This document shows positions 47,001-55,842 of a stretch of DNA of 64,000 bases, in pieces. How positions within the stretch are numbered: the first letter of the stretch is position 1; each line of letters begins with the position of its first letter. Source of the stretch: Fimbriimonadales bacterium (GTDB lineage: Bacteria; Armatimonadota; Fimbriimonadia; Fimbriimonadales; GBS-DC); the NCBI GenBank assembly GCA_026003075.1, contig BPGO01000001.1, positions 1-64,000 on the forward strand, written 5' to 3'. Position numbers and translations under genes: made by a program. A model generated the notes under the pieces. That model made no database searches. It was not told the origin of the DNA and was given only the letters and a program-made list of their open reading frames with translations.

Positions 47001-48167
47001 TCACGGAAGCGCCAGCTTACCTGCCAAGGTGGGCTGGCGCACGCCCGTGGTATTGGGATATGTCGCCGGTAAACCCTGCACAAAGCGGTCTGCTAAAACC
47101 GCGAACGCCACCGCCTCCTTGAAATCGGGGTCTATCCCGTACTCTGCCGACGATTCGAACACGATTTGAGACAAACGCTCCCTTAGTCGCCTGAGCAACG
47201 AACGATTATGCACGCCACCCCCTGACACAATCACCCGAGCAACGGGATACTGGGGCAATACGAACCGCTGCAGTGCATCAGCGACCGAAGCCGCGGTAAA
47301 CTCAGTCAGGGTAGCCGCCAGATCAGGCAACGGGAGGCAGCCAAACTGCGCTTGGATCGAGCCCAGCAGCGCCTCACCGAACAGTTCACGCCCAGTGGAT
47401 TTCGGCGGCGGCTGATGCAAATAAGGATGCGCCATCAACCAGTGGAGCAAGGGCATATGAACGGCTCCTGAGTCTGCCAATGTACCGTCGGGGTCGTAGG
47501 TCTGTGCGCCGGCGGTACCCCACTGCACAGCCAAGTCAATGAGCGAGTTGGCGGGTCCGGTATCGAACGCCTGTATCGATTCAGGCGCGCCCCCTGCTGG
47601 CAGTACGGTAATATTCGCGATGCCGCCCAAGTTGAGCGCGACCCGATGTTCCGTTGCACTGCGCAATAGCAGCCAATCCACAATCGGTACGAGGGGCGCG
47701 CCCTGCCCCCCGTATGCCATATCGCGCGTGCGAAAATCGGCAATCACAGGAACCCCCAGGCGCGCTGCGATGACATCGGGCTGCCCTATTTGCAAAGTGT
47801 TGCGAGCGGGTTTGTCCATGACCTCCCCGTCAGGCGCATGCCACACGGTCTGCCCGTGCGAACCCACGAATTGCAAAGGAGGGTTCCCTGCAATCTCGAG
47901 GAGTTCCTGTGCTGCTTGAGCAAATCGTTCCCCAAGATAGGCATCCCAGACGCACAGGTCGGCTAAATTTCCCTCACGTATCAGGCGAAGCAGCCCACTC
48001 CGCTCTTCGGTGGAATAGGCGCTATGGTGAGTCGCAATCGTTTCTACCTCCATCGCTTCGCCCGAACCCCTGATACGTACCAACGCGGCGTCGACGCCGT
48101 CCAGCGAAGTGCCTGCCATTAAGCCGACGACAGAGCGTGCCTGCCCCAATCGCGCCTTTTCAAACAC
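47001..48167 (-). CDS. anmK: Anhydro-N-acetylmuramic acid kinase
   Basis: 388 residues. It opens and phosphorylates 1,6-anhydroMurNAc from peptidoglycan turnover. VVGLMAGTSLDGVDAALVRI is the family start; GSHGQTVWHAP, ADFRTRDMAYGGQGAPLVPI and VSGGGVHNRSLLRRL complete the sugar and ATP sites. The start is GTG at 48167 with TAGACT 6 bases earlier, possibly leaderless; no ribosome site. Shares an amino-sugar theme with GH84 and the SIS gene. Confidence 0.93.
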   Translation of the reverse strand: MFEKARLGQARSVVGLMAGTSLDGVDAALVRIRGSGEAMEVETIATHHSAYSTEERSGLLRLIREGNLADLCVWDAYLGERFAQAAQELLEIAGNPPLQFVGSHGQTVWHAPDGEVMDKPARNTLQIGQPDVIAARLGVPVIADFRTRDMAYGGQGAPLVPIVDWLLLRSATEHRVALNLGGIANITVLPAGGAPESIQAFDTGPANSLIDLAVQWGTAGAQTYDPDGTLADSGAVHMPLLHWLMAHPYLHQPPPKSTGRELFGEALLGSIQAQFGCLPLPDLAATLTEFTAASVADALQRFVLPQYPVARVIVSGGGVHNRSLLRRLRERLSQIVFESSAEYGIDPDFKEAVAFAVLADRFVQGLPATYPNTTGVRQPTLAGKLALP

Positions 48168-48296
48168 AGGGTTAGTCTATCTTCAATATCCATCCATGCC
48201 CTGCAAGGTAGTTATCTGAACCGAATTTTACCCCTCTTGAAGTCGCTTTAGGGAACCTTTTGGAGGGTTCAAAGAGTCTTAGGATGTAAGCTGCCA

Positions 48297-48397
48297 CGTT
48301 TCGGGAGGCGCGGGCGGGGTATCCGCGCCTCCCGTGTGTGGTGGGGTTGGAGGAGGAAAGTCGCCCGGAAAGGAGCCTCTTACGCTATTTCCTCCCA
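48297..48397 (-). ncRNA. Candidate structured RNA or long leader between the M32 gene and anmK
   Basis: A minus-strand TATAAT (48409-48404) predicts a start near 48397 at GGGTTGGGAGGAAA, which pairs with TTTCCTCCTCCAACCCC 30 bases on. A second hairpin follows with a perfect 12-pair stem, CGGGAGGCGCGG / CCGCGCCTCCCG (48302-48313 with 48323-48334) and a 9-base loop. No ORF. The RNA could be a free ncRNA or lead into anmK, 130 bases further. No family recognised. Confidence 0.5.
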
Positions 48398-48403
48398 ACC
48401 CAT

Positions 48404-48409
48404 ATTATA
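48404..48409 (-). promoter_or_regulatory. TATAAT box of the structured RNA
   Basis: CGTGTATAATATGGG on the minus strand, just upstream of the two hairpins, with no coding start nearby. Confidence 0.45.
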
Positions 48410-48432
48410 CACGATTTTCCCACACGGCGCCC

Positions 48433-49941
48433 TCACAATCCGTACAGGGGGGCGAATTTCCGTTCGAAATAGCGCAATAGGGGTTGCGCACTGGGCGGCT
48501 CGCCCGTCACCTGCTCGATGAGCTGCTTCGCGGGATAGCGCTGCCCTTGCTGGTGCACCTTTTCACGGAGCCACTCCAGCAGTGGCGTGAATTGCCCTGC
48601 GCGGAACTGGGCGTGCAAGTCGCCTAAATCGCGTTCCGCCGCCTCGAACAACTGCGCCGCATACAGATTGCCCAACGAGTAGGTCGGGAAGTAGCCAATC
48701 ATCCCACCAGACCAGTGAACATCCTGCAGGACGCCCTCGGCGTCGTTAGGCGGCTCAAAACCCATATAGGCTTTGAACTGCTCGTTCCACGCACTGGGTA
48801 GGTCTGCCACTTGCAACTCGTTGCGCAGCAGCGCCAACTCCAGTTCGAAGCGCAGCATGATATGCAGGTTGTAGGTAACTTCATCGGCTTCCACGCGAAT
48901 CGTGGAGGGTTGTACCGCATTAATAGCGAACACGAAATCGTCCAGCGCGACCTCTTTGAGCGCATCGAAGTGCTGCTGTGCCGTTGGGTAGAAGTACTCC
49001 CAGAAGGCGCGGCTGCGTCCCACGAAGTTCTCCCACATCCGCGATTGCGACTCATGCACCCCCAGCGAGGTCGCTGCCCCCATCGGGGTTCCCCAGTGTT
49101 CGTCTGGCAGTCCCATCTCATAGAGGGCGTGCCCCAACTCGTGAATCGTGCCAAACAGCGAGGGGTTTAGGAAGTTTTCATAGTAGCGCGTGGTGATGCG
49201 CACATCGCCCGGCGTCAGGCGCGTGGCAAAGGGGTGAACCGTAGGGTCTAAGCGTCCGCGTTGCCAGTCGAAGCCAATTGACTCGGCAATCAGTCGGCAG
49301 AAGGCTTCTTGCGCAGCCCGTGGGTAATGACGATGCAGGATGCTGGTATTCGGACGGCGCGGGGCGTTCTGAATCTGCGCCACAAGTTCAGGGGTATGGC
49401 GGCGCAGCGGCTCGAACAGGCGCTCCACCTCCTGCGCCGTCATGCCTTGCTCATACTCATCCAACAGGGCATCGTACGGTTCGCGCTCGTAGCCCAGCAG
49501 CTCAGCGATTTCGCGCACCAATTGGACAATTTTCTCCAGATGAGGTTGGAACAGGCGGAAGTCCGACTTCTCGCGTGCTTCCTCCCACACCTTCTCGGCA
49601 AGGCTCGTGGTGCGTGTAAACTCGATAACCAACTCGGTCGGCAGCTTGGTCAGTTTATCGTATTCGCGTCGCCACTGACGAATGTTCACTGCCGTTACGC
49701 TATCCGGGGGCTGAGTCAGGTCGCTTTGCTCCAGTTGGCTGAGCCACTCGCCGATGCGTGGGTCGGTATTCCGCTGGTGTATCATTCCCGAAAGCAGCGC
49801 CAGTTGGTTTGCGCGGTAGGGAGCCGCTTTAGGGGGCATCATCACCCGCTGATCCCAGCCCAACACGCCCGCGATAGAGCCTAATAACGCGGTCTCCTTG
49901 TGCCAACTCTCCAGATTCTGATAAATTGTACGGGCATCCAT
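48433..49941 (-). CDS. M32-family metallocarboxypeptidase (Taq type)
   Basis: 502 residues, standard length. Zinc site HELGH (His267, Glu268, His271) with third ligand Glu297 in GVHESQSRMWEN. LGWDQRVMMPPKAA near the N-terminus and GDVRITTRYYENF are family blocks. Cytoplasmic, releases C-terminal residues from peptides; Thermus aquaticus CPase is the type enzyme. A TATAAT box lies 9 bases before the ATG. Confidence 0.95.
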   Translation of the reverse strand: MDARTIYQNLESWHKETALLGSIAGVLGWDQRVMMPPKAAPYRANQLALLSGMIHQRNTDPRIGEWLSQLEQSDLTQPPDSVTAVNIRQWRREYDKLTKLPTELVIEFTRTTSLAEKVWEEAREKSDFRLFQPHLEKIVQLVREIAELLGYEREPYDALLDEYEQGMTAQEVERLFEPLRRHTPELVAQIQNAPRRPNTSILHRHYPRAAQEAFCRLIAESIGFDWQRGRLDPTVHPFATRLTPGDVRITTRYYENFLNPSLFGTIHELGHALYEMGLPDEHWGTPMGAATSLGVHESQSRMWENFVGRSRAFWEYFYPTAQQHFDALKEVALDDFVFAINAVQPSTIRVEADEVTYNLHIMLRFELELALLRNELQVADLPSAWNEQFKAYMGFEPPNDAEGVLQDVHWSGGMIGYFPTYSLGNLYAAQLFEAAERDLGDLHAQFRAGQFTPLLEWLREKVHQQGQRYPAKQLIEQVTGEPPSAQPLLRYFERKFAPLYGL

Positions 49942-49948
49942 AGCAGCG

Positions 49949-49967
49949 CGATTATACCCCTTTGGCA
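49949..49967 (-). promoter_or_regulatory. Leaderless-type promoter of the M32 gene with a 19-base shared word
   Basis: The minus strand reads TGCCAAAGGGGTATAATCG. The identical 19 bases precede the adenine methylase gene at 58903-58921. The TATAAT part (49951-49956) ends 9 bases before ATG 49941. Confidence 0.65.
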
Positions 49968-50204
49968 GTTAGCTATGGCGCGTCGTCGCCCTGAATAGAG
50001 GCTGACTGGATTTTTGTAGATTATCAAAAAATCTTTTAAATGAACATTTTCTAAATTTTTCTTTTCCTATTTTTCTTCTTATTATGGCTCATTTTGACCT
50101 CTTTTTTCGCTTGCAGTAATGAAAATGAGGTATCCTCGTCTAACTTTGCAAAGGGTGTTTACTTCCTGTGGGCTTTTCAAAAGCGAATGCGGAGGGAGAT
50201 ACCC
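49968..50204. other. A+T-rich spacer before the sigma-like gene
   Basis: Around 50010-50110 runs of T and A dominate (CTTTTCCTATTTTTCTTCTT), a sharp contrast with flanking genes. TTGACC at 50095 and GGTATCCT near 50129 are possible promoter parts. No gene seen. Marks the left edge of the second accessory island. Confidence 0.5.
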
Positions 50205-51044
50205 ATGTCAGAGCTGTTAGATTGGTTTGACCTCGTGTGTCGCTGGCGCCAGTCTGAAGGACTGCCGTTAGCAGACGCTGAAGATTGCGTGTGGGAGGTT
50301 TTTGAGCGATACCAGCATCGGCACAAAGCCTACCCGTGGGAGGAGCCGTCACCCGATTTCGGGCTCCTGCGACAAAAGGCCCAAGATGTCTCGGTGGAGT
50401 TCAAGCGCAAACAGAACCGCCGGGAAAGGCTTTTAGAACAAGCATCAGTGTTTTTACCGAAAGCCGCCGTTGCAAGCCCCGAACAGTTCGTTACAGAGCT
50501 TCTTGACGAGGAAGCCTTCCTTGCGCAGTTGCCCAAGCATCTGCGAGATTTTGCCCAGCTTCGTCAGAGCGGTTGTACCATACGAGAGTCAGCCGAAAAA
50601 ATGAGCATCACCTTAGGCACTGCCAAACGATACAATCACGAAATCAAGCGCCGCCTCGCGGAATTTTACGGGTTCGACACAACCTTTTTACAGGGTCGTG
50701 TCGGTATTAATAGCGGAAATCCGCAAAAACGGAAGCTTCCATACTCTAAGTTGGAGGTGACAGATGATGAAACGATCGATAAGTTGGCTTCTACCGCTGA
50801 CGCCGCTAACGATTGCAACAGTAATAATCGCAGCGATCCTGACCATGAGTCCAGTGGGGGGGAGCAGTTAGAACCCCTGGCTGCGAGTGTTGCGACCACG
50901 GGAATGCTTGTGGGCAATCCTGCCACAGCAGTTATCCTAAACCAGGAGATTGTTTCCAATGCGTCATCGACTGCTGTAACAGATCCTGGTGCTGTATCCC
51001 CGAATACGGCGGAAACAATATCTCATCCGCACTTGTGTTGTTAA
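50205..51044 (+). CDS. Sigma-factor-like protein with a low-complexity tail
   Basis: 279 residues from the ATG at 50205, which has GGAGG upstream. Residues 1-75 resemble sigma region 2 (LADAEDCVWEVFERYQHRHK). Residues 115-165 resemble region 4 helix-turn-helix (FAQLRQSGCTIRESAEKMSI, then TLGTAKRYNHEIKRRL). The last 90 residues are Asn/Ser/Thr-rich without structure. It could be an ECF sigma with a sensor tail, or a gene whose 3' end has decayed. Heads a HEAT-lipoprotein and prepilin cluster. Confidence 0.6.
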   Translation: MSELLDWFDLVCRWRQSEGLPLADAEDCVWEVFERYQHRHKAYPWEEPSPDFGLLRQKAQDVSVEFKRKQNRRERLLEQASVFLPKAAVASPEQFVTELLDEEAFLAQLPKHLRDFAQLRQSGCTIRESAEKMSITLGTAKRYNHEIKRRLAEFYGFDTTFLQGRVGINSGNPQKRKLPYSKLEVTDDETIDKLASTADAANDCNSNNRSDPDHESSGGEQLEPLAASVATTGMLVGNPATAVILNQEIVSNASSTAVTDPGAVSPNTAETISHPHLCC

Positions 51045-51089
51045 TGGACAAAAGCAGTGTATCGGGCAACAGTAGTAAGGCACCCCGGC

Positions 51090-51122
51090 AACTCTCTTGG
51101 GCAAACCTTGCCCAAGAGAGTT
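51090..51122. terminator. Perfect 15-pair hairpin between the sigma-like and lipoprotein genes
   Basis: AACTCTCTTGGGCAA and TTGCCCAAGAGAGTT around a 3-base loop. No T run follows, so it may be a processing or attenuation site. It ends about 24 bases before the next ATG, just upstream of its AGGAGGTG. Confidence 0.65.
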
Positions 51123-51145
51123 CTAGCTATAGGAGGTGAACAGCG

Positions 51146-51712
51146 ATGCAGTGGAGAAATGTGACAAGATGGATAGGATTTACACTATTGGTGACGATGG
51201 TGATTGTTTCTTGCCGCCAGCAAAAGCCCGCGCCACCTAAAGGACTCTCCTCAGATGAGACACGTGTTATGACCCTTTTAGAGAAGTCCTCAGAGACCGG
51301 TCAACTCACTGACAGCGAGTTCGAAGAAGTGGTTCAACTGACACAACACCCCGATGTTCTTGTCAGTGCTAAAGCATATGTCGTATTGTGGTATGTCAAG
51401 GATCCAAAGCGAAAGGAACGCGCTGCGGAACTATTTCGAAAAGCCATTAATCACCCTGATGCATTTGTACGTACTGCAGTATGTAGAGGTATTGGGTATG
51501 TTGGCTCGGCAAAAGATGTGCCTTTGCTTATTTCGCGTTTGCGGGATTCAGACCCTGATGTGAGGAGGGCATCGCTCCGATCACTTCAGCAGCTTGGTGG
51601 CCCTGCTCACAGAGAGCATGTGCGATCTATGCTTCAAGATCCTGATCCCGACATCCGCCAGCTTGCTCAAAAGATACTGCAGGAGTGGGACACAAAGTCT
51701 CTAAGGAGGTGA
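51146..51712 (+). CDS. Lipoprotein with HEAT-like repeats
   Basis: 188 residues. Lipobox MVIVSC ends the signal at Cys23. Four HEAT/PBS-lyase-like helical pairs follow (VLVSAKAYVVLWYV, AFVRTAVCRGIGYVG, PDVRRASLRSLQQLGG, PDIRQLAQKILQEW). Such repeats bind other proteins. AGGAGGTG precedes the ATG. Probably cotranscribed with the prepilin 7 bases downstream. Confidence 0.75.
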   Translation: MQWRNVTRWIGFTLLVTMVIVSCRQQKPAPPKGLSSDETRVMTLLEKSSETGQLTDSEFEEVVQLTQHPDVLVSAKAYVVLWYVKDPKRKERAAELFRKAINHPDAFVRTAVCRGIGYVGSAKDVPLLISRLRDSDPDVRRASLRSLQQLGGPAHREHVRSMLQDPDPDIRQLAQKILQEWDTKSLRR

Positions 51713-51719
51713 AAAATCT

Positions 51720-52460
51720 ATGTTCGCCGATGGCAAGAGGCACGATTTTTACTGTAAAGCTTTTACATTAATAGAGGTTCTTGTCGTGATAGCGATTATC
51801 GCTGTCATTCTGGCAATTGTCTTTCCCGTGTTTGCTGGTGTGCGTGAAAAAGGGCGCACCGCGGCTTGTATAAGCCACATGAAGCAACTGGGGGATGCTT
51901 TCCGTATGTATGTACAGGATTACGATGGCTATTTCCCTCGCGCCATTAATATTTTAGCAGAAGGACGAGGCATGTGGGTAGCCCTTTCACCTCCTTGTAC
52001 AGTTGCCTACGTTCCTGGGCGCTGCCATTATTTACCAGAACAAGGATCCCTTTACCCCTATGTAAAGGATCCGGCAGTTTATGTGTGCCCTTCTGATCCC
52101 TATGCTGCCGAGACGCGCCTTAGCTATGCCATGAATGTTGACTTGGGTGCAGATCGCATTGATGTTCACGAATCGATGATAACTAAACCAGCACAAACGG
52201 TGCTCCTTGTTGAAAATCCTTATAGTCGCACATTTCATTCCCCTGCCTTCAGTGCCACTTTTCTGGGTGCTTCTCCAGACGCCGCTATTCCTTGCCACTA
52301 CGAGGAAGAGAGATGCGTCGAGGTAGGTGGTTTGGTGCTCTGCTTTACCCCTGTAGCTTGCTATCACAATGACGCAAGTAATGTATTATTGGTGGACGGT
52401 CATGTAAAGACTTTTCCACGCGGCATGCTAAAAGCTGGATTTTTTAGAATACGGCAATAA
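51720..52460 (+). CDS. Prepilin-like protein, DUF1559/H-x9-DG type, ended by IS copy 2
   Basis: 246 residues. The type III-like prepilin leader MFADGKRHDFYCKAFTLIEVL is followed by the hydrophobic stem VVIAIIAVILAIVF. The C-terminal HNDASNVLLVDGH fits H-x9-DG. Exported through a type II/IV pilus-like assembly. The stop TAA is formed by TA plus the first base of the IS, so a few native residues may be lost, though the hallmark at the end is kept. Confidence 0.85.
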   Translation: MFADGKRHDFYCKAFTLIEVLVVIAIIAVILAIVFPVFAGVREKGRTAACISHMKQLGDAFRMYVQDYDGYFPRAINILAEGRGMWVALSPPCTVAYVPGRCHYLPEQGSLYPYVKDPAVYVCPSDPYAAETRLSYAMNVDLGADRIDVHESMITKPAQTVLLVENPYSRTFHSPAFSATFLGASPDAAIPCHYEEERCVEVGGLVLCFTPVACYHNDASNVLLVDGHVKTFPRGMLKAGFFRIRQ

Positions 52461-53277
52461 GAGACTGTTTAAGAATCATTCCTCGCAAGATACCGCATCC
52501 ACCGCCGTATCCCTGCCAGCCAAATCCAAGCCGCCTCCACCGCACACAACACATCCCAACACCGAGACAAACGACGACAGCAACAACAACCACGCAAAAC
52601 TCCGCTCCACCAACCAACGACGCGGCAACACCACAAAACCACCTCCCACTTCCCCAACAACCATTCCAATAAACCCTCCCGATCATACGCCCTATCCGCT
52701 ATCACCACCCGCACCGAACGATACCGACCCAACACCCCGTCCAAAACCCCATATGCCCCACGCGCATCCGACACATCGGTACCCGTCACCATCACCCCGA
52801 ACAGGTTCCCCTGTGAGTCCACCACTATGTGCCGTTTGCGCCCTTTGATTTTCTTGCCACCGTCGTACCCACGCACCCCCCTTTTTGGGTGGTCGGCACA
52901 CTCGGACTGTCCACCGCCACCGTCTTGGGCTGCCCGCGTCGCTCCCGCCGACGCGAACTTGCCACCAGCGCGTGTTGCACTTGTTCAAACACCCCCAACG
53001 CTTGCCAGCGACGAAAATGGTAATAGACCACCTGCCACGGGGGCAGGTCGCGGGGGAGGTCGCGCCAACGGATGCCGTTGACGAGTACATAGAGCATCGC
53101 ACGATACAGGTCGTAGAGGCTGTATCGTCGGGGTGCGCCGATGGGTTTGTGTTTGTAGAGGGCGCGTTTGAGGGCGGGTTCGATGATCGCCCACTGTTGG
53201 GGCGTTGGGTCAGACTGGTAGGTAGGTTGGACGCTCATATTGCGACTATACCCTATCTACCTTCCTAAACAGCCTCT
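52460..53277 (-). mobile_element. IS5-family element, copy 2 (decayed)
   Basis: 818 bp, ends AGAGACTGTTTAAGAA and the inverse of AGAGGCTGTTTAGGAA, TA on both sides. The N-terminal transposase frame is intact from ATG 53238 ([20 protein letters not shown]) to the A5G6 run (52876-52886), where the DDE part continues in the -1 frame. Later a deletion near 52640 throws the LPRRW-VERSFAW block out of frame, so the copy is dead. The left flank is the prepilin gene and the right flank an RHS gene. Confidence 0.9.
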
Positions 53278-53279
53278 TA

Positions 53280-54104
53280 CTGGGTCGTGTGAACGGGGCG
53301 ACTTGGGAGTTGGGTTATGATTCGGAGGGCAATCTGGTGAGTTTGAAGCGTCAGGGTGCGACTGTCGGCTGGATTTACACTTATGATGGGTTAGGGCGTC
53401 GTGTAAAGGCGCAGCTGGGTACGAATGTGCAAGAGTTCTTGTACGGCGCAGGAGATAGCGTGCTTGCCGAGCGTGCGAACGGCGGCGCGTGGGTAGTGCA
53501 GAGTTTCGGTGCGGGGCTGTACCAGCGCGGGAACGACTACCTGCACTGGAGTTTGCGTGGCGACTTGGCAGGAATCGGCGCTTCGTCGGCGAATGCGCCG
53601 ATGACCGACGCTTTCGGCGACTTGGTGAACGGGATGCGACAGGTGTACGACTGGAACGGGTCTTGGGGTTATCGGAACGAGCTGACCGAGACGGGCGGTT
53701 TGGTGAAGGTCGGCGTGCGCTGGTATGACCCCTACACAGGCAGGTTCCTGCAACAAGACCCGTGGCTGGGTTCTGTGTATGCCCCCCTCACGCTGAATGC
53801 ATATGGGTACTGTGTGAATGACCCCGTGAATAAGATGGATCCGAGTGGGATGCAATCTAATCCATACGTAGAAGCTTACCGTAAATCTGAGTTTGAGGTG
53901 TGGGAGCATATAGGAGGTATACTCGTTTCTATAGGTGGTGTTCTGGGCGTCTTGATTAATCCCAATCCTGTGACATACATTATTGGGACAGCAGGGATAT
54001 TGATGCTCCCAAGCCGTTGTCTAAAGCTCATGGAAGCAGGTGATAGAAACTCGGAGTTGCGAGTCAAGTACTATAGTTGGAAGTTTTCTCAGTATCCGAG
54101 ATAG
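53280..54104 (+). pseudogene. 3' part of an RHS protein with its own C-terminal tip, cut by IS copy 2
   Basis: Reads [20 protein letters not shown] straight out of the IS, so the long N-terminal part is lost. RHS repeats continue to the core end: [37 protein letters not shown] and [18 protein letters not shown]. The tip (about 83 residues) has two hydrophobic stretches ([15 protein letters not shown] and [13 protein letters not shown]), consistent with a membrane-acting toxin, but this is inference. A GTG at 53289 could restart translation. The gene after it may be the immunity partner. Confidence 0.8.
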
Positions 54105-54184
54105 TATGATGGAGCAATCGCAAGAGAAGATAACCTTCGTGAATAGTGGCGCAACCGAGGAGGCGTGGACTACTGGTGGGAACG

Positions 54185-54649
54185 ATGAATGACCTTGGGG
54201 GAATCATACTATTAGCTCTGGGAGCCTCTATGGTGCCTTTCCGTAGTGCGATCTCGTATACCAAGTTGGAAAAGTTATTTTTTGCTGCGGGGTCATTCGC
54301 GTGGATACTCCTTATCCTGAGGGGTTTACTACCGCCTTCTGAGGGAGTTTTGTTTGCCTTCATCGGATTGTTAGTTTTGGGAGTCATCGGTTTACTGGTA
54401 GGATTGCCTGGGTATAAAGCAGTTCGGTCAGTTCGGCTGCCTCGTTGGTTCTCAACCTGGACAAACATTCAGGGGTTTGTCTTGGGGATAGTTCTCATCT
54501 GTGCCGCCGTGTTCAAAGATGTGGAGCTACCGAGCAGCACGATTGCGCGTTGGCTGCTCTTTGGAACGAGCCTTGCCTACTTGAGTGCGAGCCTATCGGT
54601 TCAGCAGGGTATCATAAGGACTGAGTGGAACGATGAAAACACTGCATGA
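54185..54649 (+). CDS. Small membrane protein, possible immunity partner
   Basis: 154 residues from the ATG at 54185. Four membrane segments (IILLALGASM, FAWILLILRGLL, VLFAFIGLLVLGVIGLLVG, FVLGIVLICAAVF) plus a last weak one. No family recognised. It lies 80 bases after an RHS tip that itself looks membrane-active, the classic position of an immunity gene. Its stop overlaps the antitoxin start at 54633. Confidence 0.6.
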   Translation: MNDLGGIILLALGASMVPFRSAISYTKLEKLFFAAGSFAWILLILRGLLPPSEGVLFAFIGLLVLGVIGLLVGLPGYKAVRSVRLPRWFSTWTNIQGFVLGIVLICAAVFKDVELPSSTIARWLLFGTSLAYLSASLSVQQGIIRTEWNDENTA

Positions 54650-54875
54650 GCTGATTGAGGAACTTTCGCCTGAGCTACAGCGCGAGGTGCGCGACTTTGT
54701 GGAGTTCTTACTGGCAAAGCGCGTTTCACACCCGTTGGCGCGTCCAACCCTCAAGTGGTGGGGAGGGGCGCAATCACTGCGCGAACGCTATACCTCTGTG
54801 GAACTACAACACTGGGCGAATGAGTGGCGCCTTGCGGAAATGCAACCCAGCCATGAAATATCTCCTGGACAGTAA
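54633..54875 (+). CDS. VapB-like antitoxin (DUF2281 type)
   Basis: 80 residues. N-terminal LHELIEELSPELQREVRDFV and EFLLAKR match the helical DUF2281 antitoxin start; the rest would wrap the toxin. ATG overlaps the end of the membrane gene, and the stop overlaps the PIN gene by 23 bases, the usual toxin-antitoxin arrangement. Confidence 0.75.
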   Translation: MKTLHELIEELSPELQREVRDFVEFLLAKRVSHPLARPTLKWWGGAQSLRERYTSVELQHWANEWRLAEMQPSHEISPGQ

Positions 54876-55272
54876 TATTTTGCTGGAGGGACTTCTTTTA
54901 CAAGCACGCGCCGATGAAGTGCGTGCGTTGCTTCTGCAAGCGCCGTCTAACACTCTCTGTCTGTCCGACTTTTCGCTCCACTCGATTGGGCTGATACTCA
55001 CTCGCGCAAATCTGCACCATGTATTTTTGGAGTTTGTCGAGGATATGCTTTTGAGCGGGTATCTGCATCTGGTTTCCGTACCGCCCAGAGTGATGTTGGA
55101 TCTCGTCAAGTATCAGATCCAGTTCAACTTAGATTTTGACGATGCCTATCAGTACACTGTGGCGGTTTTAAATCAGTTAGATATTGTGAGTTTCGATGCC
55201 GACTTTGATCGGACGGATAAAGGTCGCAAGACTCCTGAAGCAGTGCTTGATGAACTGAGCGAGGTTCCTTAA
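54853..55272 (+). CDS. PIN-domain ribonuclease toxin (VapC-like)
   Basis: 139 residues. Acidic metal-site residues are in YLLDSNILLEG (Asp6), LDFDDAYQYTVA and SFDADFDR. The LLDSNIL start and length are typical of VapC toxins that cleave tRNA or rRNA. Partner is the gene just upstream. A second, broken copy sits at 24152-24277 beside IS copy 1. Confidence 0.85.
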   Translation: MKYLLDSNILLEGLLLQARADEVRALLLQAPSNTLCLSDFSLHSIGLILTRANLHHVFLEFVEDMLLSGYLHLVSVPPRVMLDLVKYQIQFNLDFDDAYQYTVAVLNQLDIVSFDADFDRTDKGRKTPEAVLDELSEVP

Positions 55273-55299
55273 CTCCGTCTTTCTCTGAAACTCTGAAAA

Positions 55300-55836
55300 A
55301 TGGTGAACGGGATGCGACAAGTCTATGACTGGAACGGGGCGTGGCTGTATCGGAACGAGCTGACCGAGACGGGCGGCTTGGTGAAGGTCGGCGTGCGCTG
55401 GTACGACCCTGCGGTGGGCAGGTTCTTGCAACCAGACCCGTGGCTGGGTTCTGTGTGTGCCCCGCTCACGCTGAATGGGTATGGGTATTGTGTGAATGAT
55501 CCAATCAATTACATAGATCCATCTGGTACACTTTATGGTGGAATACCATTTGAGGAATGGTGGCTGTGGGAAAATCCCACTTTCCCTGACATGCCGCCAG
55601 AGCTGCGAAACCCGCCCTTCCGTAATTTCCCGAAATATCCTCCTGGATCAGCTGGACGAGTCATCGGAGCAGGTGCCCGTGGTGCTGGAGTAGTAGGATT
55701 ATGCATTATAGTAGCGGTAGGTGGATGGACGATAGGTGACCACATAGCGGATAACTGGATACCGCCTTCTTGGTATCGGCGTGCTGGTGAATTTGTATAC
55801 AATCTATGGCCAGCACCTTGGCACATAGGTCTATAG
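55300..55836 (+). CDS. Orphan RHS C-terminal tip
   Basis: 178 residues. The first about 70 residues repeat the RHS core end ([51 protein letters not shown]), about 90% identical at the DNA level to 53625-53823. After PSG a new tip begins ([20 protein letters not shown], later [20 protein letters not shown]). It lacks signal, repeats and ribosome site, so it is a silent cassette that could recombine onto a full RHS gene. Confidence 0.75.
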   Translation: MVNGMRQVYDWNGAWLYRNELTETGGLVKVGVRWYDPAVGRFLQPDPWLGSVCAPLTLNGYGYCVNDPINYIDPSGTLYGGIPFEEWWLWENPTFPDMPPELRNPPFRNFPKYPPGSAGRVIGAGARGAGVVGLCIIVAVGGWTIGDHIADNWIPPSWYRRAGEFVYNLWPAPWHIGL

Positions 55837-55842
55837 GGGGAA

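Noticed and set aside
45902-47083. A 393-codon minus-strand frame opposite pnp.
   Set aside because: Complementary shadow of the conserved PNPase, KH and S1 regions.
48330-48400. GGAGGAAAGTCGCCCGG on the plus strand recalls the conserved GAGGAAAGTC block of RNase P RNA.
   Set aside because: The gene-free gap is only about 265 bases, and I find no matching 3' P4 segment or the other conserved loops. The opposite strand has the promoter.
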